A stretch of DNA of 64,000 nucleotides from Hanleya hanleyi (GCA_036873755.1 JAVTVY010036923.1:62001-126000); one strand, 5' to 3'; shown: positions 24,216 through 36,800, counted from the stretch's first letter. The notes: a model not told the origin generated them from the sequence alone. Made by a program: numbers and translations.

Positions 24216-24231
24216 ATATACAATAAAACAT

Positions 24232-25735
24232 AACTAGATTAGCAGGGTCTTTATTTTTACAAAACAGAGGTACATGTAAGATACCAGATTGGATTGGCAG
24301 GAGTCTGATGTTTCATGCCGGTGAATTTAATCGCGTGTATTTTTACACAACATAAGTTTAATTTCGTGTTCGTGTACATAATAGCACGCTATCGCACTTT
24401 GGCATCAATACTATAAATTTTCTTCCGGAAATGAACCCCCCCACTACTTCAGTGAGACAAGGTAACCTGATGATACTGTAAGATAGTTATTTCTCGTTTT
24501 GGTTTTTCTATTTTCATTTGAGCTTATTTTTGTTGTTAGAGATATTTTTTGCCTGTCTTCATCAATTAGAGCCGTCTCCGTACAGAAAACAGCCGGGCCA
24601 ATATTCGCTGCACTGTCTGCAAGATGGCCTTATAGTGAATTCTTTGATCAATCCGGTGCGCCGATGTCTGCGGCTCAGACATTTACTCCATCCCTGTCAT
24701 ATTGCTAAAATATTTAGTTGTAATATGATACAAGGATTACAGTCCACATCCGCTCTTAGAGCTTACTGTGTGCGCTATTAAGACTTTGCCTTTCTCTGGA
24801 CAGTTTCTACTAAGATTGTTTATTAGTCTCTGTTGGAGGATTCAGCGGAAGCCTAAGTAGATGTTTTGATAAGAAGTCGCATTGTTTACGCTGTCGGTGA
24901 ATGGTAACGAAGTGCAATTGGGGCTAATATAAACGCATATCATCACCAGATCATAGGCAACTGTTATTTCTCCTTCCATGAGAGACATAAATGTCTCGAC
25001 TAGGCCCAGGTTATCATGGAGTAACGTCTGGTGTGCGAGTCTAAGATAACCACTAACTTCTAATATCTTATCATGACCGAGTTGAATGGACGCCTTGTCT
25101 CGATCTCTGTTGACCCACAGAAAGAGAGCAGTGACCTTATTTCGCTCATTAGCAGTCGCCCACTCTAGATTATGCGGATGTAAAGAAGGATAGGCCGTAG
25201 ACCGCGGCACTCCAGTGAGTTAGTCATACGAAATACTTTTAACGAAATTCTAAGAAATCAAAAAGTAGAAAAATGATACGCGCGACACATAATCAAGTGC
25301 AAACATCTGTAGTACTTCTGAAATGTTTCGTTCAACAAGTGGCGAGCGATGGAAATACTGAGATCGGACGAATTTGATCGCAGGGACAGAGACGAAAATA
25401 GAATAGTACATATGAAAACCTCAAATCTATACTTGATCATCAATCTACCTACACTTTGGATTTCTCCTCTCTTGTAAAATGCGAATTTTGTACCAGCCTT
25501 TGTTGCCGGGAATCGTCATGGTGGAGGGTCCAATGTGTGTGGCTAAGTGGGTATGACATATAATATGAGCAAAGAAATTGATGTTTGGGGTGGTATTTTT
25601 CTTCTAAGATTGCATATAAGATGCATCTTTTTGAATGAGCACCAACATCTCGTTGAATCCACGTTATTTCCTAAATCCCCTCACTGATACAAAAAAAATG
25701 TCCCAATTGAAAAACCGCACCGTCTTACTATCTTA
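24232..25735. other. Non-coding stretch
   Basis: No gene recognised. An open minus-strand frame at 24842-25210 has no ATG at its reported start and no family motif, so it is not called. Confidence 0.35.
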
Positions 25736-26270
25736 TAATATGACCGCCCTTTTGGCGGGACGTATTATGTGATAACGATTTCCGTCTGTCCCTCCGTCCG
25801 TCTGCCTGTCCATCCGTCTGTTCGTCCGTCTGTTTTCGTATCCGGGCTATAACAAACATAGTTTTTCATGTACAGTTTTAATTTTGTGTGTGTATAAATT
25901 TGTTGAAGCACCATAGCCAAGCTTTCCGAGTTCATACCACAGACGCAGGTTGTAATGACCCAAAAGCCTATAGGAGATGGCCGCGACTTAGGACAATGTA
26001 GGTTTAATGATGCTAGCACAATCTATAGGCTTGACAAGTTCTTGCCATATATATCATTTTGCTGGCGATGTACGAAAAGCCTATGAGAGACGAGAAATCG
26101 TGACACATTTTGTCAAGATAAACTTATTCGGTGAATGTAAATTCAAGGTCATTAGCGCCACCTCTCTTTGCGGATATAATAAACAACAGATGGTTATGGA
26201 ACAATGTCTCATAGAGATGACTGACCTTGACATATTTTGTTCAATTTAGCCTTATTCAGTAAACGTAGAT
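25736..26270 (+). mobile_element. Tandem-core transposon, partial (gaccgccc..ggcggg head)
   Basis: Hairpin head 'tgaccgcccttttggcggga' followed by 'cgtattatgtgataacg' and 'ccgtccgtctg' runs, then degenerate repeats around 'caccatagccaagctttccg'. The same 'atagccaggcttt' phrase occurs in the 54.1-55.6 kb element. The right end is uncertain. Confidence 0.55.
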
Positions 26271-27412
26271 TCAATAATATTAGCACAATATATGAATCTG
26301 TTGGAGGGGTAGGTCTAGATTTTCTAAATTCATAGATGTATATCTGTTCATTGACTGTATTGTCTGCAGTGTTCACAATTCACCAAACTTCTGGAAACTG
26401 TTGCGTTGACCATGAGATTCTAACGTAGCCTATTAATTCGCGGCCAATAGTATAAAGGTCACTGCATACCAAAAGCATTACAATAGACATTTGTCGGTTC
26501 CTTATCCTTGCTTATGATCAACAGATAATCATGAAATTTAATAGATGTGTCAATCAGATAATCATGAAAGTTAATAGATGTGTCAATGACATTGGGTGTC
26601 AAAAGTCGTCATCTGAGCTTACACAATTTCACAGGTATGATGTAGATAAAAAAGACCTGTTTATTCGAGGTCAAACGTTCAGAGGTATATTTGTGGCTGA
26701 TGCTTTCATAAGATAATAGTATTTTCACTTTAGACCTTTTTGGAGGTGTTTCGAATATTTCATATTAATTAAGAAGTCTGACACTTCTCCACTAAACATA
26801 ATCTTTTTATGTTATTGATGCTATGAGGATAACTCATGGAGCCTTTGAAATGATTGGGTATGACAATAATTGTTCCGGTTTCTTATCACTGGACCGTCAC
26901 ATGTTATTAGGATCTTTGGTATGTAGTCTCGGCTACAATGGTTGATGCATCAAACAAAATGAAACTTTAATAGATTACTGAGGCTCTGGTGAACCAGATT
27001 AGTTTGTATTTGTTTCAACGGTTGAGGAATATCCCAGGAATTTTGTGTTTCCTTGCGCGTTTGTCATCGTCAATCTTACAGCACTGAAATTTGATTAATT
27101 ATTCAAGCAAATTCACAGAAACTTGGATGAGAATGAAAGGCGCTGTTTTCTCCAAGAAATTAGTTATAGTAATATTTCGAATCTAAAGACTCGAATCATT
27201 GCACTGTATCATTCAATGTTCATTTGTAATCTGCGTTTCCACGTCGGACGTCACGTTTGAGGTAAAACATCATTGTTTTGTCACCAGGATTTCTTTCGGA
27301 CAAAACGGACTATTGCAACATTATTCCAGAATTTTGTTCTCGTTTTTGCCCCAAGTGTATGGTGTGAACACACCTTGGCGCAAATACACGTTCTATCGCT
27401 ACTGACAGGACG
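26271..27412. other. Non-coding stretch
   Basis: Nothing recognised except a ~45-bp tandem doublet at about 26517-26587 ('cagataatcatgaaatttaa' / 'cagataatcatgaaagttaa'). Confidence 0.4.
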
Positions 27413-27930
27413 ATGCATGGGTTATGCTAGCTCAGATTCATAGCGTCTCCCTTCCCTCACCGCTATGCCGACGACAAATACATTTCCCTGGTGGTAACTC
27501 GAACATCTCCATGGCGCACTTATTATTACCTTTGCGCCCTATTGGACCTTCATTAACTTGAGAAAATGGGCCGCCATGAATAAAAATACAGAAATGGCAG
27601 ACCAGCTGGCCCTTCGTTGGTCATATATTAATTACAGACGTTAAAATTATCCCCATGGAGCCTCAAAATCACCTGAAATCGAGGGTCAAGAAGATGGGCA
27701 TTTCCGTCATTATTGACCCCGTGTATACAGGGGATGATGATCACAACATCGATTATGGTATTTTTATTCGTGGCAGCCCATTTTCTGAGGTTAATGAAGG
27801 TCCAATAGGGCGCAAAGGTAATAATAAGTGCGCCATGGAGATGTTCGAATTACCACCAGGGAAATGTATTTGTCGTCGGCATAGCGGTGAGGGAAGGGAG
27901 ACGCTATGAATCTTAGCTAGGGTTATGCAT
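27413..27930. mobile_element. 518-bp long inverted repeat (arms ~175 bp)
   Basis: The left arm 27413-27589 is repeated inverted at 27758-27930. Examples are 'tagcgtctcccttccctcac' against 'gtgagggaagggagacgcta' and 'ccctattggaccttcattaa' against 'ttaatgaaggtccaataggg'. The ~168-bp spacer is unique. Open frames in both arms mirror each other. Consistent with a foldback element or an inverted duplication. Confidence 0.8.
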
Positions 27931-28228
27931 AATGGATTTGATGTATAGGTGCTTCCATTATCTACCTTGCATTCTTGTCGCCAGTATTCTGAATGAAACA
28001 AATATAAGTTCATCATGCATGCATTCCCGCGCCATATGAGCATTTTATTGAGATTAGTTTATCGGGTAACTGTATTGAAATCCACACATTGAATCAACGA
28101 ACTGTTTTGGTATCTCTCTTTTCATGCATACAGTTGGATTATACCTGTGACGCCGATACGACGTCAGGTGAGACGGTTACAATCCCGACCTTGTCAACAC
28201 CAACATTCACCGGCTAATTATAACTGTG

Positions 28229-28336
28229 CATAGCGTACTTATTGCGCCCAGTGTCCATAGCGTACTTATTGCGCCCAGTGTCCATAGCGTACTTATTGCG
28301 CCCAGTGTCCATAGCGTACTTATTGCGCCCAGTGTC
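28229..28336. repeat. 27-bp x4 minisatellite
   Basis: Four contiguous units of 27 bp ('catagcgtacttattgcgcc' plus 'cagtgtc'), identical as far as I can read. Divisible by three, so it leaves a frame open, but no coding context is visible. Confidence 0.9.
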
Positions 28337-28879
28337 ATTTATTAAATCTCGAGGAAACGTTCCTATTCACAAACCCTATAATACGAAATCAGATGAATAT
28401 TGCTTAGGAAAGGCATATTTCCATTACAGATGCAGATACGGTAATCACACTGTAAGTATTTATAATCTTTATTACATCGCCAGTCCATCTGGCGATTCCA
28501 GCATCTAGCGCTCGACAAATCTCCTATTTATGGAAAGACAACCCCTCGAGCGCATATTTCTGAGGCATTCTAGCAAGACAGAGATGATTGGGTTGTTTGT
28601 CTAAGGGGCATACCATGGATAACATAAATTTGCTGCCCCTTCTCAGCTCACTTGGCTTCCAAAATCATTGTATGTCCACGTGTTATTGCTTGTACCATGA
28701 TAACGAGAATGACGGAGGCCGTTGGCAGTAGAAATCATTCCGAATTCACGAAATAAGACCAGTGCGAACAAAAGCCGCGGTGCAGGATAAATGTGTGGTT
28801 TTGAGGGTAAATAAAACTCTGACATACTACTTTGGATTTTGAGCCGAAGTTAATGAAGTCACACCATGTCTTTGCCATC
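28337..28879. other. Non-coding stretch
   Basis: Nothing recognised. Confidence 0.4.
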
Positions 28880-29110
28880 TGGCAGAGTGCACAATATTTT
28901 AAACAGTTATTATTATGATGTTTCGCTGTATACAGATTTCACAAAATATTTCGATAGTGTCACACATCAACGATATGCAAGCTAATAGCTCATTATATTT
29001 CTGGTTCTCTCTTGAATCGGTTCATGTCTTACGTATATGCCATCGGAAGCAGAGAGTCGTGATTAACGGAGAAGCATTGGAATGGTTAGATTAAACGCAA
29101 CGCAGTGTGG
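28880..29110 (+). pseudogene. LINE-type reverse transcriptase fragment
   Basis: A frame through 28929 reads YYDVSLYTDFTKYFDSVTHQR, matching the DFxKAFDxVxH block of Jockey/CR1-like non-LTR RTs. After stops and a frameshift, RKQRVVINGEALEW (29044-29085) matches the later RKQRVxxNG block of the same enzymes. The catalytic YxDD region is absent. A short dead relic. Confidence 0.7.
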
Positions 29111-29299
29111 CAAACAGAAAAAAGATGCCGGCGTACTGATGTTTTATCTGACGTTAGAGCAGTTAATGTTTATTTGTTAACTGAAATCCAAGGACTGTTA
29201 TCTTTTACACCTGGACAATAACAATATCAATATATGCTGTAACCCGTGAAAGTTAAACTTGAATATTGTCAATGTTATGCTTTTATTACACTCCATGGG

Positions 29300-29620
29300 G
29301 AACTGTATATGGCGTTTACATATCACGCCTAGTAGCATTGGCTAGGTCCTGTGAGAAATGCAAGGATATCAATACGAGCATATAAGATATATGACGTTCC
29401 GTTTCGTACCTTAATGAAACCATGTATTTCAATATGCTCATGGTGTTGATATGAACAGGCACAATCAAAGCGTGACTGGGATATATCATTCTCTAGATAA
29501 CGAATTCACATCGAAAATCACGGAAAAAAGAATACTGATCAGCGATACGGCTTTGATATTTTTCGGAACATCATGACGTCTTGACTTCTCTCTTGCAGGG
29601 AACTAGCCTATGCACAGTTA
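29300..29620 (+). pseudogene. Penelope-like remnant: RT C-terminal scrap plus 3' module, copy 3
   Basis: The frame TVYGVYISRLVALARSCEKCKDIN (about 29302-29375) matches the RT block seen at 2557 and 44600. From about 29440 the 3' module follows ('caatcaaagcgtgactg', 'atcattctctagataacg', 'ctcttgcagggaactagcct'). It is cut at 29620 by copy C and resumes at 31654. Confidence 0.6.
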
Positions 29621-31653
29621 TTTTTATACGCCCGCCAAAAGGCGGACGTATTATGTGATGGCGGTTTCCGTCCGTGTGTCCGTCGTAGCGTGTGTCCGTC
29701 CATCCGTCTGTCCGTCCATCGTGTCCGGTCTATATCTGGAACAGTTTTCTATCTACAGTTCCAATTTTTGTTGAATGGATACCCTAAGGGGAGACGATGT
29801 GTCGCGTAACAAAATGAAGGTCGCGGTCAGAGGTCGAAGGTCACTGGCCTGAAATACAGGAAATCACTGAAGTGTTCGTGTCCGGTCTATATCTGTGAAC
29901 GTTTTCTATCCACGGTTGCAATTTTTTGCGAGTGGATACATTAGCTGAAGACGATATGTCGCATACCGAAATTGAGGTCGAGGTCGGAGGTCAAAGGTCA
30001 CTGTTGCCTAAAAATCAGAAAATCGTTGACCATTGACAGTTTTCTATCTACAGTTCTAATTTTTCGTGAGTGGATACCCAAGGGACGAATGATGTGTTAC
30101 ATACCAAATGTAGGTCGAGGTCAGAGGTCAAAGTTCAGTGTGGCCGAAAAATCAGGAAATCATTAAAAAAATCTTTTGTGGGTGGATTCAATAGGGGGAA
30201 ATGAATTGTCGCATATCAAAAATTAGGTCAAGGTAGAAGGTCAAAGGTCAGTGACCTCAAAATCAGGAAAATGTTAAAAATATTTTTTTTTGTCATTAGA
30301 TACATTAGGGGGACACGATGTGTCGCATACCAAAATGTAGGTCAAGGTCAAAGGTCAAGGTCAATGTGACCCCCAAATCATGAAATTGTTAAAAATCATG
30401 ATTTTTTGTGTCCATTGATATATTAAGGGGAGACAATTTCTCAGGTACCAACATTTAGGTCAAGGTCAATAGTCAAGGTCACTGTGACCCCAGAATCAAG
30501 AAATCTGTAAAAATTCCTAATTGTTGTGTCAGTAGATACATTTGGGGACATTACGCGTCATGTACCAAAAAGTAGTTAAAGACCGAAGGTCAAGGTCACT
30601 GTGACCCCCAAAATCATGAAAATGTTAAAAATCATGATTTTTTGTGTCCACAGTAAATTTTATATTTTTATACATTGAGGGAAGACCATGTGTCATGTGC
30701 CAAAATTTAGATCAAAGGTCAAGGTCACTGTGACCCCAAAATCAAGAAATCTTTAAAAATAACTCTTTTTTTGTGCCAGTAGATACATTGGAGGGACACA
30801 ATGTGGTTACATACTAAAATGTGGGTCAAAGGTCAAGGTCACTGTGACTCAAAAATCAAGAAATCATTAAGTCACATTTTCATATGCCTTTTGAAGACGT
30901 GGTCTTGTAATGCGATGTTGCGTTCTGTCCATTCATCCATTAACATTTGTTGTCCATGCCCCTATCTCTAGTTTCAAGGCATGGATTGGTGCTAAACTTT
31001 GGGTATACCTTATTCGCATGGTAAAGAGGAGCCATATTCATTTTGAGATCAATTTGTCAAAGGTCAAGTTCGCAGTTTCCCAAAATTGAATCAAGTTTAG
31101 ATGACTATATATTTTATGTTGGAATATTTAGAGTTGTCTCCCTTACATGTATATGGCCTTTGTCCTGTGGAGTTGTCTCCCATGTTTGATACATGTAAGA
31201 AACAGGTACATTTAGTTAAACTGTTGTGAAATAAAAACCATCGATTTACTAATTTAACTGGGAGAGGAGTCCTTTATGTTTATTAACTCAAGAACAAAGG
31301 TTTACTTCATCACTTTCTTCACATTTTTCTTCTTTCATGAAAAAATTTCTCGCCTGAAAGGAATCCATAAAGGGAAAACTACTATTTTCTTGTGTTCGCC
31401 TATTGTCGATTTCAGTGTGGAATATGTGAGCCCTCGGCTCGTGTTTCAAGGTCACCTAATTACCAAGAGTTAAGCCCATTTTAGTTTATCATTCAATATA
31501 AGATGTGATATATGTTGAATTCTCAGAAGCACAAAATCGTAGACCTTTCTCTGGATTGCTAGCTACCAATCAAGGCAATTAAACGACCTTGAAATTTGGA
31601 CCAGTTTAATTCCTGATATACGGGCGTATATTGAAGACCCTTGGGCTCTTGTT
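29621..31653 (+). mobile_element. Pearl-like tandem-core transposon, copy C
   Basis: The longest copy. Head 'tttttatacgcccgccaaaa' then 'ggcggacgtattatgtgatg', gtccgtcc run, about ten AGGTCA-rich tandem units, the single-copy 3' part ('ttgtctcccttacatgtata', 'ccttgggctcttgttt') and the 'acgggcgtatattgaag' terminus. It lies within a Penelope-like 3' module, whose text reads on across the junctions (29440-29620 and 31654-31775). Confidence 0.8.
29988..30735 (+). promoter_or_regulatory. Nuclear-receptor-type half-site array in copy C
   Basis: Perfect GGTCAnnnTGACC palindromes at 30359-30371, 30477-30489, 30594-30606 and 30723-30735. Perfect DR1 at 29988-30000 and 30238-30250. A perfect IR1 (AGGTCA-G-TGACCT) at 30245-30257. 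About 30340-30365 is a run of four AGGTCA half-sites with 0-1 bp spacing. Function not shown. Confidence 0.35.
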
Positions 31654-31775
31654 TTATTTTGGGCTGATGGTGTTATATGGAAAGGTCTTTGAATTATGGT
31701 CGCCGAAATGCTTTAAAGAACGACGACTGAACATCGAATGACGAACAAGACGCGTGTATTTATAATTCACAAACA
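31654..31775 (+). repeat. Penelope-like 3' module, continuation after copy C
   Basis: 'ttgggctgatggtgttatatgg', shortened here to its anchors 'ggtgttatatgg', 'gtctttgaattatgg' and 'cgacgactgaacatcgaatg', continues the module cut at 29620. Confidence 0.55.
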
Positions 31776-33106
31776 AGAGGGATCCCATTGTACACAAATA
31801 GCCATCATTTACAAAGAGTTCAGCGGATTGAATAGCTTGTTGTCCTATTGACGTCAAATCTGTTTTAAACAGCAAACATCAATACAGAGAGAGGGGGGTT
31901 GCGGAACTCCGAAAATACCAGCGAGAGACATTTTGTAGATAAATGTTTCGACATATATTTATTTATGTTATTGTCAGGAAAGGTGGTTTGCAGGAAAATA
32001 GTAAACTAGTCAGACACTGAGTAAAGTTTTAGCTAACAAAATTAAAAATAAATTTAAAGAAAAATGTGCTCATATAAACCAACTAATGAAATGAATTGAG
32101 AGATGGTCCACGGGAAAATATGGAGTTCTTGTGATGCAATGATACCACAGTTCGAGGGGGGGGGGGGGGGGAGTTCTCCTGATACCTTAGGAATCTTTGA
32201 GCAATGAGGTATTCCAGTGGATGGATTTGTCAATGATCTTGTAGTTCAACCAAAAAATTCTGCTAATTGTTTAGCTGGCACAATTACTGGGTTGTTTTGT
32301 AGATCAACACGTCTTCGCTCCGAAACAGCTCACATCTATGTATGCGTGTTAAAATGGCACTATATACTATTACCGCTAACATGCTGTTTGAGGCGAATAA
32401 GTAGACACGTCTCAGTTTTCCCTATGCAAGTGTCTTGACAACCAGGCAAATAAAATTGTAAACATAACGTTTGTACATAAGAGGTACATGGTCTTTGGTA
32501 TTAGGAAAAACATTAGTTTACGTGGTTTGACAATTATTTTAGCAGGCCCACTTAGTAATTTTACTGACACAATTCATCGAAAGAAGCTCAATTTTGAAGA
32601 AAATAATATACTAGCAGTACAATGTTTTAACTATAATCGGTACATATACGCTGTTATCAATATTTCTATTATGCCATTCACATATGTTTGTAGGGCCTAC
32701 AAGTATTTCATCAGCGTCAGTGTAGCTAACATTGTCCCAGAATCATACAGTTTATACAATTGTTATTATTTTATTTTTGTTGGTTATAGTTTATCGATCC
32801 ACCCGTATCGGCTACTTGTAGCCCATCTTGAATTCAAAATAAATATAAACTTATCATCTTCGAAACTATAACTATTCTTTTTTCTCTGCGATGCAAAAGA
32901 GATATTTTGTTTCCGCCATGCCCGAACTTCCACGCGCTGGGATACATTGTGATTGCAATACATTTGAGTTAGAGATTCCTAATTGTCATTGTGTATCTGT
33001 GGGTCATTATTCCAAGGAGTTACACCCATTGTTTTGTCTTCTTTGTGTGCTGAATGTTTCATATACGGTTTTACCATTATCTGTAACATTTTTTTTTTAT
33101 TTACAG
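31776..33106. other. Presumed GPCR intron and upstream DNA; G16 homopolymer
   Basis: A 16-base poly-G run lies at 32156-32171. No exon encoding TM1-TM3 of the downstream GPCR was found. The last bases (33091-33106, T-rich then ttacag) form a good splice acceptor. Confidence 0.5.
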
Positions 33107-33842
33107 ATTTATCGCTATCATCCAGCCAATCAAGGCGCACATCATGTGTGGACGGAAGAAAGTACTGGCTGCTATATGTGTTATTTGGCCCGCGGCACTC
33201 TTGTTTGGTCTTCCAACTGCTATCTACAACCAAGTTACAAAATTTCCAGGCAGTGATAGCCCTTTCTGCATTTTGGTGTTCCCGGGAACAATGCAGGATT
33301 TCATCAGGTCTATGACGGCTTTCAAAGTCACCGAGATGCTCTTATTTTATCTCTTGCCTGTGGTAACCCAGATAGTCTTGTACGCAGTTGTGGGAAAGAG
33401 GTTGTTTGCTGGCATTGAGGAACTTCATGCGCAAAATCAAACTGGGCAGCAGAATGGAAGAAAACCCGAGCAGGCCTCAGAAGCTGTCAAAGCACGACGA
33501 GGTGTCGTTATTATGCTGATCGCATGTGTTGTTGTGTACATTGTCAGTTATTCTCCCCACACTGTTCTAGTTTTCTACAATATTATCTCGGATGTCCCAT
33601 TTCACCAAACCTGGTCATTCACTGCGTTTGTCATGATCATGGCCAACGTTAATTCAGCAGCGAATCCCATATTTTACAGTATCTTCAGCCAAAACTTTCG
33701 AAAATGTTTCAGATATTACATTTGCTATTGGTGCCTCAAAGCCGCGGGTTACAGATATCCAAGAGGAGTCTCTGATAATTTTGACTCGAGAACCTCACGC
33801 CGACCGACATCAACAAACAAGACTGTTGTTTCAAGTGTGTGA
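33107..33842 (+). CDS. Class A (rhodopsin-like) peptide G-protein-coupled receptor, last coding exon (partial)
   Basis: A seven-helix plasma-membrane receptor, probably for a neuropeptide; ligand unknown. The exon begins after the acceptor ttttatttacag, with one base completing an Arg codon. The frame from 33108 reads FIAIIQPIKAHIMCGRKK, i.e. the residues that follow (D/E)R in the DRY motif, so TM1-TM3 lie on missing upstream exon(s). Then come TM4 (VLAAICVIWPAALLF), an ECL2 cysteine (SPFCILVF), TM5 (LLFYLLPVVTQIVLYAVV), an intracellular loop 3 rich in Gln/Lys, TM6 (VIMLIACVVVYIVSYSPH; the usual CWxP is VSYSP), TM7 with NPIFY for NPxxY, helix 8 (QNFRKCFRYY) with CYWC as possible palmitoylation sites, and a short tail ending SSV. 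244 residues are present. The Met at 33144 is internal, not a start. Open to the stop with no damage, so probably functional if the 5' exons exist. TRH-, ghrelin- or trissin-receptor relatives are possible. Confidence 0.9.
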
Positions 33843-36800
33843 GTCGTTATGCTCGGTATGAGCCGTTATGCTCGAAATGCGTTACCAGCCGACTTCAACA
33901 GGTCTGTCACTCGAGTTGGTGCTATGGTGGGACTACGAGACTTAATGACTAGGTCTCTGAATGTGCTTAGGGTCATCAGGCCAGACTTCATCCCCGCATG
34001 ATGGCTCGTGAGCATTGATCCATCAGCTTTTTACGGCCATTGAAAGCGCACGAACAGATATTTTTGCTGATCATAGAATGTGGCAATTAAGTAGAAATTC
34101 ACCAAGTATCTTGGTCTACAATACATCTCTGAAGTGGCCTTATGCGAATTTTGTGATATTTGGAAGACTTGCACAAGTTTAGCTGTTTACTAATTTAGTA
34201 TCGTTTGGTGGTTAATATATTCAGGTTGTCTGCTAAATGGACCAAACCCTGTAATGTGCATCGAGAATGGTTCTATTTATACGCTAATGGAACATCAGAA
34301 ATGTGAATATTATAATGTAGCAAATATACCGGTATCGTGCCACAATCTACTTAATCGGGTGCTACAAACAAACTCTGCCTATAACCCCTTCACTGACATG
34401 TGGAATTTGTGAAATACATGCGTGTCACGGATGAAGGAGATGAACGGACCAATCACTGTAATGTGACTTGGGTGGATTTTATTGGAGGACAACTGTGTAG
34501 TGCAATGTTCACCTTTAGCTATTCACTGGTGTCGGAGAATTTCGGTGCAACGTTGACATGACAGAGAAACGAAATAATGTGCTATATCGAATTACGGTAT
34601 TGGATTGTAGCTTTTGGATTACTGGTATCGTCATTGTGTGGAAGAATATATTAGTATCCATAATTTATCGATTAACATCCGATTATTGATTGATGTTGAG
34701 AGAAGTACGGATTTCCTTTCGGTGTTTGCAATAATCATTATGTTCATCACGGTGTGGTCCTCCCTGAGATTGTTCACACAGAAATGAGATTCTATTCTAT
34801 GAGTTTCGATTCACTTGACCTGTTGTTATATGCTGCGAATGATTAGATAAATTCCCAATCTTTGGCAGAGTATTGCCTTATGTGAACATGTACTCGCTCT
34901 GACCTAACGGTGGCCCATGTATAATGGTCGCAGACGTCACATGCTTTTGATGGGAAAAGATATTCTGATTGCGAACTGAACTACGACACAAAACGGCTCC
35001 CAGATTTAGGGAAAGTAACATCGAGCTATTCCACCTGGTCAGAATGATTCAATCGTTTCGTCCCATTTTTGCGTATCTTGCGCAGAGGACTGCTGTCTCT
35101 ACTGGATACGATTCGCGTCGAGATAAATCTTACGAGTATGCTCTAGCATGGACTCTGATCAAATTGTTTAATAAATCATGATAAATGTCTTCTTTTAACG
35201 AATACATACTTCACCAGAATGATTGATGCATCGTGAAAATGTTGAAACGATACAGTGGAACCCACTTAACCGCATACTTTTGGGTTGAATGGGTTCTGAA
35301 TGACAAATTCATCACTTGCCCCCACTTTAAAGGGTATGTAGTCTGGATGGATGGATACAATATTCAAGGATTATGCAAGGCTTAGCATTTGTGGCGAAAT
35401 AGATTCATTTTGTAATTATTTGGACAAACGAATTGCGAATAGATTACGTATTACCTTGAGCCGCGATTCCACCGGCATCGGAACTGTGCAATCTACCTGC
35501 ATCGGAATATCTACGCAAAATCCAAGTTTCCTTGTGAGAATAGAGCGCATATTTCTCTTGATAAACTGACAATGGTTAGCTGTTCGAATCTAATAATTAT
35601 GTTGTGCGCTCATTGGCGCCTTACCGGCTCGATTTCATGTTTCGTTTCGAATCACACCGATTGTCCTGTACCATCAGCTGCACCGCAGAGGTGTTCCACG
35701 GGGGTACAATCTGTGATGTTCATCTCAGCCAGCCTTTCTTAACTTGACGCTCTTTACTGCAGTTTTTTTTGGACAAAAATTCAGTAGAAGACAGATTTTT
35801 AAAAACCAGACTAGCGCCTTATAGGCATTACGAATTGAACACCAGATAACACTGAGAGACTGGATCATGGATCATTGTTTGATATGATCACAGTGTGTAG
35901 CACTGTTTAACATGATGGAGAATGAAGCGCTTGGTCGGCTTCGGACCTCACAGACTTCTAAATAAGAACTTGCGTTCTACTGATATTTTCCCCGGTTGGG
36001 CCGTTTCTCCAATCTAACGGTCACATAGTCACGATTTTCATCAAAAACTTATAGGGCTTTTATATCATTGCTCTTGAATATTTGTATCTAATACCACTCG
36101 GTGCTAGGGACCGTGTAGGCATTCCATTCAAGATTTCCACATGGACATCAACAATAAAAGTGTGACAGATAAAAAGCATCAGAAGGACCATTTTCGGTTC
36201 TTGTGGTGTTTTTAGATATGCAGTCAGAATATTGACCTGTGAGGCCAACTGGTTTCTTGTCAGTACGTCAGCATCTTGTTCCGTCACCTTTTATTTGTTG
36301 TGCTTAATGCAGTGACAACAAGGTATGTTCATCTCATCAGCCTCAAGCTATCGGGAATTACATTCTCATAGCACTAACACGCTGTTTAAGAAGCATCTCA
36401 TGGTGTGTTACGCCAATAAGTATTGTTCCGCGCGGAAACTCAACCTACTGAGGCAAAGTGTACAACTACACTTTGACTACAGACAGTCTTTCACATTGGT
36501 AAAGCTAACCAATGCATCATCATCCAAGCAAGGCATTTCATTCGCATTGACGATCCCTGGGTTTTGAATAGATTGGTACTGGTAAATTCCGATGCAGGTG
36601 GTCTGCCGACCAAAGCTTACAAAAAAACTCCTTTGTGGGTTCATTAAGTGTCCGACAAATATTCACACAATCAATCTAAATCAGCACAAATGCCGTTATG
36701 TGTCCAAGTTTGAAAAATCTTACCAGATGTGCCAACAATTCTGGCGAAGATTGTAGTTATTAGTTCGATCATTGGTTTTGGTATTATGAATATTTGGTTT

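Noticed and set aside
24842..25210. 122-codon minus-strand frame
   Set aside because: Its first codon is GTG, not ATG, and there is no family motif or splice evidence.
27655..28043. Open frames across the 27.4-27.9 kb inverted repeat
   Set aside because: Both strands are open over the same palindromic arms; no homology recognised.
33144..33146. Met at 33144 as the start of the GPCR
   Set aside because: The preceding codons FIAIIQPIKAHI are the conserved region after the DRY motif and follow a splice acceptor; the Met is internal.
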